DNA of 64,000 nt. It comes from Zygosaccharomyces rouxii (Eukaryota; Ascomycota; Saccharomycetes; Saccharomycetales; Saccharomycetaceae). Location of the stretch: positions 1,674,001-1,738,000 of the forward strand of contig NC_012996.1 in the NCBI RefSeq assembly GCF_000026365.1, written 5' to 3'. The position numbers and the translations under genes were made by a program. The notes beneath the pieces are model-generated. The model was not told where the DNA came from. It worked only from the letters and a program-made list of their open reading frames with translations, and searched no databases. Positions within the stretch are counted from its first letter, which is position 1, and every line of letters begins with the position of its first letter. This document shows positions 54,710-63,118 of the stretch, in pieces.

Positions 54710-56623
54710 CTATATTCTTTTGAAAACAAAGAAGTCTGCTTGTTTAATCAGTGCATCTTTGACTTTTGGTAATTCCATGAGAGCAACAGAAACTTTACTT
54801 TCGAACGGTTTCTTTAAAATACATCCCATTACCAAATTATGTAAAATCATTTGGTAATGGAATTCGGAAACGTTACTACGCTCTTCATTAGTGTATCTTT
54901 TAATATCTTTAACGACATGCCTTTTCAAGTATTTTTTGACATGAGATCTAACTCGAGATGCATGATGCTTTTGTGTAGAAATCATCTTACCATCAGATCC
55001 TACAGTAGTTTCTGCTAAATTATCATTGATCAAATGGTTATACTCTTTACCCAAGATAAAGTTTACCAATTGTAAATATTGGCAGCCAGTCATTAGATGC
55101 TTAGGATTATGGCCAGGAACCATCAGTGTGAAAATACTAATCTCCATTTCATTGTCATTTACGGCGGCATATTCATCTGAAAGTTGGAATGTTAAATATA
55201 CTTCATGATCATATTGTTGACGGAAAATCTTCCAAATAGTCCTAAACGACTCTGATTGACCTTGCATCATTATTTCTAACGTTTGTGAAATGGAATCGAT
55301 ATTTATTAAATTTAATTCCATCGTGTTGTAATCATTTTTACCAATGGCCAATTCACTTGCAGCATGGTCTCTGAGAAAAATTCCACGTAATTTATTGTTT
55401 CTGGCACTTTGAACCACTCTGTTGAAATATTCCAATTTAGCTTCCATGGAAACCGTAGAATCTTTTTTCAAACACTTAGTTCTTCTTGATCTAGGTACTT
55501 TGCTATTGTTCATCTTGGGCGGTTTGAAGTCCCAACTATCATCCGTCATAGTGGTTGTAGTCGTGCCAGTAGAGTCGTAGCTACCGGTCAAAATCGAATT
55601 TTGCATATCAGTTCCTAGCTCCTCATTTGAAGCCATCACGGACTCCATGGCTTGAGTAGGAATAGATTCCATAATTGATTGATCATCACCCATTAGCAGC
55701 GGAAAATTTTGAGTAGGAATTTCCTGAGCAGGTACAGCTTCTGTAGTACCCATTTCATTAAAATTTGTGGAGGGTGGGTTAGCTTGCTGATTAATGTGAC
55801 CATTGTTATGATTGGAATTATCAGTATTATTCTTCTTATTATTATGATTACCAGATTGATTCCCTATTTTGCCCTCCTTATTTTTATTATCAGAATCTTC
55901 AGATAGCAAGATATAATTGAGCTCCATATTATAAGAGCTTATTAAATTTTGTAGGTCATTGAAATTTTGATAATATTTTGGTTTTTGTATTTTAAATGGT
56001 TTTTCCCCCACTGAATATTTTCTAGGCGACTTAATTTGTGTCGTCGGACTCTTAATTAGGAAACTCGAATTACTGACGCGCGACAGAGGGCGCTCAACGG
56101 CGTCAGTGTGACATTCAAGCATACTTTCATCTGTGGATGGTGCTGGTGCTGGTGCTGGCGTTGATTTTGCCAGAGCACCATTACCAATCATATCTTCAAA
56201 GATTAGGTTGTCTAAAGATGAGCACTCGTACTCAGAATTGTTATTAAACCCATTATTACTAGCATTTAAAGTTTTGGAAGATTGAGAATTGGGAGAAGAT
56301 GAAGAATTATCAAAATCTGTCAACAATATATCCTTGTCGTCCAGCTTAGCACTGGACCTTGGGACAGTACAGTAACTGTTACTAAAATCCTCAGTTTTTT
56401 CCTGGGGCTCTTGTAAAGGCAATGATAATTCATTATTCCCAAAAACGTTTAATGTATTTAACGTATGTTCTGGGGCATCAAAAATGGCAAAGAGGGTTGG
56501 GTCTTTATCTCCATTGTTAAACGATGACCCAATTTCTCTAGTACCATTACTTTCTAGAGTTAAAGCAGGATCATTGGGAGTTTTGAAATTGGGCAAATTT
56601 TTATTATAAGCAAAAGGATCCAT
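54710..56623 (-). CDS. Unidentified Asn-rich protein with a conserved-looking C-terminal domain
   Basis: I do not recognise this 637-aa protein. Residues 1 to about 240 are polar and disordered, with an acidic-hydrophobic segment (DILLTDFDNSSSSPN) and FKIQKPKYYQNFNDLQNLIS. About 240-290 is Asn/Lys/Gln-rich. From about residue 375 a basic stretch (PRSRRTKCLKKDS) leads into a well-ordered, mixed alpha/beta-looking region to the end (KLEYFNRVVQSARNNKLRGI, VYLTFQLSDEYAAV, MVPGHNPKHLMTGCQYLQLV, SHVKKYLKRHVVKDIKRY). The layout suggests a nuclear regulator, but this is inference. No counterpart lies between the UTP18/DUG2 and MRPL27 orthologues in S. cerevisiae, so it was lost there, moved, or gained here. 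Confidence 0.75.
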   Translation of the reverse strand: MDPFAYNKNLPNFKTPNDPALTLESNGTREIGSSFNNGDKDPTLFAIFDAPEHTLNTLNVFGNNELSLPLQEPQEKTEDFSNSYCTVPRSSAKLDDKDILLTDFDNSSSSPNSQSSKTLNASNNGFNNNSEYECSSLDNLIFEDMIGNGALAKSTPAPAPAPSTDESMLECHTDAVERPLSRVSNSSFLIKSPTTQIKSPRKYSVGEKPFKIQKPKYYQNFNDLQNLISSYNMELNYILLSEDSDNKNKEGKIGNQSGNHNNKKNNTDNSNHNNGHINQQANPPSTNFNEMGTTEAVPAQEIPTQNFPLLMGDDQSIMESIPTQAMESVMASNEELGTDMQNSILTGSYDSTGTTTTTMTDDSWDFKPPKMNNSKVPRSRRTKCLKKDSTVSMEAKLEYFNRVVQSARNNKLRGIFLRDHAASELAIGKNDYNTMELNLINIDSISQTLEIMMQGQSESFRTIWKIFRQQYDHEVYLTFQLSDEYAAVNDNEMEISIFTLMVPGHNPKHLMTGCQYLQLVNFILGKEYNHLINDNLAETTVGSDGKMISTQKHHASRVRSHVKKYLKRHVVKDIKRYTNEERSNVSEFHYQMILHNLVMGCILKKPFESKVSVALMELPKVKDALIKQADFFVFKRI

Positions 56624-57812
56624 AGCGAACGAGACCTATTTAGCAATTGATTTATTATCGTATTAATTAATTATATTTTTTTTGTTTAATAGATTTAAGA
56701 GTGAGTTACAAAACTCAAGATATTTTGGATTTCTTCGATTGACCGCCTTTATTTTATAATTTTATTGGACTATGTGGAACACTAGTATTTCTGTGCTTCC
56801 GAAAGACTATAAGTGCCAGGTTTCTATGGCCCAATCCGATTTTTATAAAATCGAAACATCCTATATATAACTATTTAATGATTATATAGAAGACAACGAT
56901 TTGGAGTCTCCGGGCTCGACAGAACAGTTATTATTTTATTTTTTTTTAGAAATTGATCTTTGTTTAGAGCTCGGCGGTTTCTCTAATATGTTTATTTACA
57001 TTTTTTTATCAAGTTACAACGAGGCCTCTTGGTATTTCCGATGGGTCCAGCTGGATGACTGAATTCTTTTTTCTTTGTTCTAGTCACAACGATTCTATGC
57101 AAAGGAGTTTTTGGCCAGATGTGATTCCTGATAGTATTCTTGCTGTATTAATATTCATTTAGTGTCACAAAATGTCACAAAAAAAAATATTTTGGTAATC
57201 TCTTTTAGAGTATTCTTTGAATTTGGGATTAAAGTAATAGTATTTCTAAAGAGATATTTCAAGCAAAATTGTTGTTATTTTGAGAGCACTTATTTATTTT
57301 GTGTACTAACTCTTTACATGCGGTTGATGTGACGACTGTATAATTTTGATAATGAATAATAAAAAAATATAAAAAAAAGCTCTTCAAGCATAAAGAGTAG
57401 CTGCAATAGTTCTTCTGGAGCTATATACTCCCGCTCATATGAGCTAAAAGCTACATAAGCTTCTATAGCTTTTGCATCATCATCAACTATACTCTCCTGT
57501 AGTAGCGTATCGCCGTTGATTTTTTTAACTTCGCGACTTTGAGGGATTCACAAGGCATTGGCCGAAGTACTATATACAAGATAAATTGCCATAACTATAG
57601 CGTGAAATTATCGTACCTTGATAATTAACAACTATCGGCGGCTAATTCACCTTATATCATACCATCACTCTATATCATGTGATCACAATCTTCTTGTACG
57701 AGGCACGTGACCTTTTTCTTTCTTTTAATCATGATTGATGTGAATAAATGTTGAAAGATCTCTCACTAATGAAAGCTCATCACTGTGAAAAGACGACGAT
57801 AAGACTACCAAT
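56624..57812. other. 1.2-kb AT-rich intergenic region with an AGCT-rich dyad cluster
   Basis: No open frame is supported. Between 57378 and 57470 there are seven AGCT tetramers, a 12-bp perfect palindrome GCTCATATGAGC (57433-57444), an inverted pair AAAAGCTA/TAGCTTTT (57446-57453 with 57466-57473) and a CTCTT/AAGAG hairpin (57380-57395). A T7 run follows at about 57517. CACGTG at 57704-57709 and CATGTGAT at about 57676 lie close to MRPL27. The region also serves as the upstream sequence of the divergent Asn-rich gene. Confidence 0.45.
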
Positions 57813-58250
57813 ATGAAACCTACTTCGATTAATTGCTTTCAACAATCTCCCATAAATCTTCTCACAAGACCATGGAAACGTTATAGAGATGGATCCCTTT
57901 TCTACGGTCAATCAAAGACTGGTAATAGACGTACACCAATAACCACCAAGCAAGGTAATAAAACCCTGTACAAAGGTACTCGTTCTTCAGGTGTTGGTAG
58001 ACATACTAGATATGGTGGGTATTTGATTAATTGGAATAGAGTGCGTACTTTTGTCACGCCAAAAAATTACAACACAGATCTAAAACCATTGGTAAGTCAT
58101 AACGTTCCTGAATTGAAACACAGTTTCAAAGGTTATTCTCAAGGTAGTTTGGATTCACAACTGTATTTTGAAAAACTAAAGGAATACATTAAATATGGTA
58201 AAGTACCTACTGCAGCCTCCGATGTCAACTGTCACGTTGAAAGAGGTTAA
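57813..58250 (+). CDS. MRPL27: Mitochondrial large-subunit ribosomal protein Mrpl27 (mL41)
   Basis: This is a mitochondrial 54S ribosomal protein of the mL41 family. The 145-aa product is basic. It has a presequence-like start ([27 protein letters not shown]), then the family core [40 protein letters not shown] and [18 protein letters not shown]. Length is essentially that of the 146-aa S. cerevisiae protein. It is the YBR282W orthologue, convergent with SSH1. Confidence 0.95.
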   Translation: MKPTSINCFQQSPINLLTRPWKRYRDGSLFYGQSKTGNRRTPITTKQGNKTLYKGTRSSGVGRHTRYGGYLINWNRVRTFVTPKNYNTDLKPLVSHNVPELKHSFKGYSQGSLDSQLYFEKLKEYIKYGKVPTAASDVNCHVERG

Positions 58251-58406
58251 CGGCAGGTAATTGTAAATAGAATTGTAGATTACATGCATGTACATACGCT
58301 ATGTCTGTAAGTGAGACGATATTTCATAATGTCTGCCTTTTTCTTTTTTTTAATCTCTAAGAGATAATTTGAGTAGATTACATGAAATTTATTTCATACG
58401 TTTTTG

Positions 58407-59947
58407 TTAAAAACGTCCAGGAGCTCCCAAGACCTGGGCCAATGCACTTTGGCCACCACTTTGTTGGTAGTCGACAGAGATGATCTCTAATAGGGAGAAT
58501 GCTGAGGTGACACCAATCACCATGGCAGCAGCCTTACCCTTCAGACCCAAGAATTCACCACCTACACTTGCCACTGTAAGGATAGCTGCACCTGTAGTGG
58601 AAGCAACTGGGACAACTTTGCCTAATTCTCTTGCAACACTTTGTTCTCTGTGGCCCACTAGGGTGATACCTTGTTCCTTGAATTGGACGGCCAAATCACG
58701 AGCAGAAGACCCAGAAATTGCTTGCCACTTAGATGCAAACCAAATTGCATTGAACAACATGAATGCTGAGAAAACGACGAATGTCAATGGTTGACTCAAT
58801 AATCCATTTGCAAAAGACCTTGGTGGAGTCAATAGAGATAGTGGGAAAGTTGGAGCATACAACAAATTGTTAACACTTTCGTAATGACCAAAGATTTTAC
58901 AAATGATGCTCGAAGGATCGTTCCTGGCAATACATTGAATAAGAACGAACGCAATTAGATGGATAATCGTCAATAAAACGTAACCAAACACTACTGGCAA
59001 AGCACCAGTGTGCAGAAGACGAATTGGATAGACATTGTTGAGACCTCTTGCTTTGGTAGATCTAATTGGTAATTCCACACGTAGGCACTGTAGGTAACAG
59101 ATAGCTGCACCAATGGCTAGGACAACAAAAGTTGTGTTCAAATTGGGCAAGTAATCTCTGTTAAATGAACTGATAATACCACCCAAAAAGGTCTTGTTGG
59201 AACTTCTTAAACCTTGGAACAGGTTGATTAGAGAACCGCGAGCCTCGGTGTTTCCCTCTTCGTCAACTTTAATTTGGGCAATACCCAGAGTATCAGAAAC
59301 CAAATTAGTAGCAATCACAACTGTTTCGATTGTCATATTACCAGAGGCAAATCCAAAGCCCTTGTCGATAATTTCCGACAATAGAATGGCAACAAGACCT
59401 GCACCAACCAATTGTACATTGAGTAATCCGATTTGAACAATCGTTAAATTTTCACCGTAGTAACCAGATACAATGAAGATGTTTGTCAAAACGAAATATT
59501 GCAAAAGGGCAAACATTTTGGTCAAACTTTGGAACAATTCTCTATCATGTTGTAGTTTGAAATTGACTTTGATTAAACGTAGTGCGGCAGATAATTGCAT
59601 TATTAACCCACTACAGATGAGTGGGAAAATACCAAACTCCATTAGGGTCTTGGGTTCAGCTGCAAATACACCACGCAAGAAGTAGATTGGGTCCTTAACT
59701 GTACTTTCATCCTTCGAAACACCCGCTAGTGGCACTTGTCCAAAGATATAGATCAATGCAGCTATAATGGTATAGACGATTTTATCGTCAAAGGGAACTT
59801 TTTCATATGGAATTTCAACCTCTGGTAAAAGTGGCAAAAATGGTTTTACCACATCAATTAAACGAACTATGGAAAAGCGTTAGTACTGGATTCTTCCAAA
59901 GAATACAATTATCATCATTTCAACTCAATTGACATACATCCTGCCAT
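58407..59947 (-). CDS. SSH1: Sec61-like translocon subunit Ssh1 (spliced)
   Basis: Ssh1 is the channel subunit of the second, co-translational ER translocon (with Sbh2 and Sss1). The protein has ten hydrophobic helices of the SecY/Sec61 fold. It contains FDDKIVYTIIAALIYIFGQVPL, PIYFLRGVFA, MEFGIFPLICSGLIMQL, VIATNLVSDT, ELPIRSTKARG and KWQAISGSSARDLAVQFKEQGITLVGHRE. The long exon (58407-59866) opens without an ATG and reads RLIDVVKPF after an in-frame stop. A 10-nt first exon (59938-59947) plus a 71-nt intron gives MAGFRLIDVVKPFLPLLPE, almost exactly the S. cerevisiae start MSGFRLIDIVKP. The spliced protein is 489 aa, against 490. Confidence 0.95.
59867..59937 (-). other. SSH1: Predicted 71-nt intron in SSH1
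   Basis: On the minus strand the first exon ATGGCAGGAT is followed by GTATGT (5' splice site, 59937-59932), a perfect TACTAAC branch site (59885-59879) and the acceptor CATAG ending at 59867. Splicing joins T with TT to make Phe, restoring the conserved N-terminus MAGFRLID. The intron contains an in-frame stop, so splicing is obligatory for a normal start. As far as I recall the S. cerevisiae gene has no intron. Confidence 0.92.
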
Positions 59948-60228
59948 AACTGGTCGTAAATTTCTCTTCAACCCTTGGTCTAAATCTCAAAATTCCAAGA
60001 CAGGTATTAAAAGAATTTGAATTCTTTTTTCTTGGATTCTTAAAGTGTCCTTAGTGAGATTTGTCGTAGAGTAAACCGATTGTTATCGACACTTGTCTGT
60101 TGTATAATGAAATTTTATGTTGCGTCAGGATGATTGGAATTTTTTTTTTTTCCCTTCATAATGGAAAGTAGGGTGTCTGAGAGTCATGTGGTTCAATATT
60201 ATGTGATTTTACGGTATCAAAAAGATAC

Positions 60229-60233
60229 AAAAA
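60229..60233 (-). terminator. Pol III terminator of tRNA-Cys
   Basis: A run of five T on the minus strand immediately follows the discriminator base of the tRNA, the standard Pol III stop; a second T5 run lies about 10 nt further. Confidence 0.85.
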
Positions 60234-60305
60234 AGCTCGCACTCAGGTTCGAACTAAGGACCAACAGATTTGCAATCTGCTGCGCTACCACTGCGCCATA
60301 CGAGC
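60234..60305 (-). tRNA. tC(GCA): tRNA-Cys (anticodon GCA)
   Basis: A 72-nt intronless cloverleaf. The acceptor GCTCGTA pairs with TGCGAGC, discriminator T. The D arm contains GGCGCAGTGGTAGCGC (A-box), the anticodon loop in AGATTGCAAATCT gives GCA, and the T arm contains GTTCGAACC (B-box). It is nearly identical to S. cerevisiae tRNA-Cys as I recall it, with one difference in the T loop region. CCA is not encoded. No LTR or transposon fragment was seen beside it. Confidence 0.97.
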
Positions 60306-60627
60306 TCACTTGTTGAGTCAAAGTCCAATAATGAATGGTAGAAGTACTGCGATAAATAAGAATTGATTGGATCGCCGAAGATACCTTCACCATATTTCAA
60401 TTAACGACTCTCCCGCCACTCCAGCTCCTAGTATCGTTTAAGCTTCTTGGCATTGATCCATAATTTGAGGGATATGTTGTTACCGATAGTGAGTCCCAAA
60501 AAATCAATCCTCTTAAGCGACTAGCAAAAGGCATACGCTCACACAAATATATACAATAAAAAGCACATTTGAATAATCTGTACTACGACGTTGTCCAGTA
60601 TATCAATCCCACTTCCCTGAAAAAGTC
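60306..60627. other. 322-bp gap between tRNA-Cys and the AMP-deaminase-like gene
   Basis: No further RNA gene, open frame or repeat is seen. It serves as the 5' flank of the tRNA on one side and of the AMP-deaminase-like gene on the other. The last 60 nt are AT-rich with ATATATACAATAAAA, a plausible TATA/initiation region. Confidence 0.4.
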
Positions 60628-63045
60628 ATGGTTGTTTCTTTACTGTTAGATGAGTATGAAACTGGATTGTTAGATGGTCAATCTTCCAAGGTATCTTCAC
60701 ATATACCGATAAGGGATGATGAGAGGTGTCCCAAATATGCAGTTGATACTAAAAGCCTTTCCTTGGATGATATTGATAGTCTACCACTCTGGACTAAATT
60801 CGATGACCAAATGATTTACGGCTCGCCAATGTATCTGGAATTTGACGATGAAAGTGAACGTGTACTGGGACTAAGCTCCCATGTTAATAAACCGGTCCCT
60901 TGTGATGCTTCCCAATTCCACTTAGAAACTTTTAGAGAAAAGAATCCATTTGATAAATTAGCGGATTTAAGAATTAAATACATTCTGGCATCTTCTCAAG
61001 ATGCAGGTTCTAACCCAAAGAATCAATTGGATAAATGGTTCCTGTACCCGAAACCACTGCCCAAATTTTGGAAATATTCAAAGGATAGAAGATTGCAAGA
61101 CGAAGACGATAGTTCAAGTGAAGAATTTTTCAAGGATGATGAATCCCCCAGGCAACTAAGTTACCACCATCGCAATCGCTATACGGGACAATTTTTCCAA
61201 CTGTCAAAATATAGGGAAGAGTTTGATAATTATAGGGAAAGAAACTTTCTCAAACCTGAGTCTCCAACGATAGATTTGCCAGGGTTTGAAGAATTTCACA
61301 ATGATCTGCAATTCGTAATTGGGGTTGTACAGAATGACCAACTGACGAGATTGTCGATGAGAAGGTTACGTTATTTAAAGGATAAATTTGAACTTTTCCA
61401 AGATTTGAATGCAAAAGCTGAAAAACTCCAGAATAAATTAGTTCCATATCGTGATTTTTACAACTCTCGTAAGGTTGATTGTGATTTCAATTTAAGCGGA
61501 TGTATAAGTCAAAGACAATTGAGTGAATTCATTTGGGATAAATTAAATACAGAACCTAATCGTGTGGTTTATAAGACAGCCCAAGGTGAAGAGATTACAT
61601 TAAGACAACTTTTTGAGATTGGTCGATCGGATGACGATGAGCCTATTGCCATCGGATTAAAACTTGTCGACGATCAATTTTTGGAATGGTATAGAGATGT
61701 CTATTTGATTACATTACACGTTATTCCCGATTTGGATCCCATAGAATATTTGCATGGTCAGCCTCTAAGGTTTTATCTTTTAGCCAAGACGTTCCTCGAA
61801 TTTGACAATTATCTGGAGGGTGAATATTTGGCACAGATTTTTATCGATTATGTCATTACAAATTTGGAAAAAGCCAAATATCAAACCGTACAAGTCTCTG
61901 TGGATTTCCAGTTTCAACCTAGGGGTACACCTAGCTTTTGGGAAAGATTTTCCCATTGGTTAGTTAAATGGAATGTGGTTTCGAATAACGTTCGTTGGAA
62001 TGTGCGAATTAAAAGGGTTTACTCGAGACTGTATCATTGTGACAAAGTAGAAAATTTCCAAGACTATTTAGATCTGATTTTCGAACCATTGATGAGCCCT
62101 GAAAACTTGGAAGATATCGAATTGCAATATCTACTGTCGAATTTACTCAATTTTGACGTAGTCGTTTGTCATTCTGATGATTTCATATGGCATGTCTTCC
62201 CCGACGTCTTGACAAAACCAAAGGATTGGGAAGCCAAGGGTGATAATCCAACGGTTACGCATTACATGTATTACATCTATGCCTACTTGGCAATTTTGAA
62301 CTCAATGAGGTACGAAAATTCTTTGAACACTTTTACAATGAGAAATTACACTTCAGTTTTGAATAATAGAACTTCGCAGGCAGGTACAGTCGTCGATTTT
62401 AACGACCAAATTGAGTCGATTGTTTGTAACATGTTGCTGTGCAATGGAGGTCTCTTACAAGCTGAACCGCTATGGAATTCTCAAAGTACATTATCATACA
62501 TTTTTTACCTGCTGCAAATCCCCATAGTGGCTACACCTCTGTCCTCTGTTAGTGACCTTTCACCAACACCACAGCAAGAATTAAAATTATTACCACCAGA
62601 ATTCAGGCTTAGACATTTTTCCGGAATTACGCAAAGTAAGCAAAAGACTTATACGGGAAATCCTTTCCTTGAGATGCTAAATGTAGGAATGAAGGTTTCT
62701 CTGTCAAGTAAATCTGTGCTTTTCAACAGTTCCTACACAATGGATCCAATCATCGAAGAGTATAGCGTAGCGGCAAGCATATACTTATTAGAGGCCGCTG
62801 ATCTCTGCGAGTTAGCTCGGAATAGTGTGATTTGCAGTGGTTACGAAGGATTTTACAAACGCCACTGGTCTGGATTAAGAATTGACAAAACCGCCTATCC
62901 ATCCGAAACTGTTGGTCACATAGATACCTGGTATGATACAGAGCCAAATACTTCTGAAAGGCACAACGTACCACTTATCAGACGTTCCTTCAGAAAAGAT
63001 ACTTTACATCAAGAGTGGTGCTTTATATTGGGGCAGAGGGGTTAG
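60628..63045 (+). CDS. YBR284W: AMP-deaminase-like protein lacking catalytic residues (YJL070C/YBR284W family)
   Basis: The 805-aa product aligns with AMP deaminase across its length (FREKNPFDKLADLRIKYI-like regions, DFYNSRKVD, YSVAASIYLLEAADLCELARNSVICSGY). The active site is absent. The metal-binding HxH after KVD is replaced by D286-F-N288 (VDCDFNLSGC). The HCGE region reads MRNYTS. The SLSTDDP signature is SLSSKSV (residues 691-697), so both aspartates are gone. The same loss is known in the two S. cerevisiae members, YJL070C and YBR284W, so this is a conserved pseudoenzyme rather than recent decay. The reading frame is intact and function unknown. One gene here equals the WGD pair. Confidence 0.92.
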   Translation: MVVSLLLDEYETGLLDGQSSKVSSHIPIRDDERCPKYAVDTKSLSLDDIDSLPLWTKFDDQMIYGSPMYLEFDDESERVLGLSSHVNKPVPCDASQFHLETFREKNPFDKLADLRIKYILASSQDAGSNPKNQLDKWFLYPKPLPKFWKYSKDRRLQDEDDSSSEEFFKDDESPRQLSYHHRNRYTGQFFQLSKYREEFDNYRERNFLKPESPTIDLPGFEEFHNDLQFVIGVVQNDQLTRLSMRRLRYLKDKFELFQDLNAKAEKLQNKLVPYRDFYNSRKVDCDFNLSGCISQRQLSEFIWDKLNTEPNRVVYKTAQGEEITLRQLFEIGRSDDDEPIAIGLKLVDDQFLEWYRDVYLITLHVIPDLDPIEYLHGQPLRFYLLAKTFLEFDNYLEGEYLAQIFIDYVITNLEKAKYQTVQVSVDFQFQPRGTPSFWERFSHWLVKWNVVSNNVRWNVRIKRVYSRLYHCDKVENFQDYLDLIFEPLMSPENLEDIELQYLLSNLLNFDVVVCHSDDFIWHVFPDVLTKPKDWEAKGDNPTVTHYMYYIYAYLAILNSMRYENSLNTFTMRNYTSVLNNRTSQAGTVVDFNDQIESIVCNMLLCNGGLLQAEPLWNSQSTLSYIFYLLQIPIVATPLSSVSDLSPTPQQELKLLPPEFRLRHFSGITQSKQKTYTGNPFLEMLNVGMKVSLSSKSVLFNSSYTMDPIIEEYSVAASIYLLEAADLCELARNSVICSGYEGFYKRHWSGLRIDKTAYPSETVGHIDTWYDTEPNTSERHNVPLIRRSFRKDTLHQEWCFILGQRG

Positions 63046-63118
63046 TGAAGGAAGACATGAACAAATAAGAATATTAAGAGTATGTTGTTGTTTTTCTATA
63101 AATCCGAAAGAGGCCAGC

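Noticed and set aside
56795..56820. TTCCGAAAG resembling the centromere CDEIII core
   Set aside because: The flanking positions do not fit CDEIII, there is no CDEI (RTCACRTG) at the right distance, no very AT-rich CDEII between them, and conserved synteny here is not centromeric.
57304..57310. Perfect TACTAAC on the plus strand upstream of MRPL27
   Set aside because: No GTATGT-type donor lies upstream and there is no exon to join; MRPL27 starts with its normal N-terminus. Treated as chance.
60200..60340. Retrotransposon LTR next to tRNA-Cys
   Set aside because: tRNA genes often attract Ty elements, so the flanks were searched for TG...CA termini and target duplications; none were seen.
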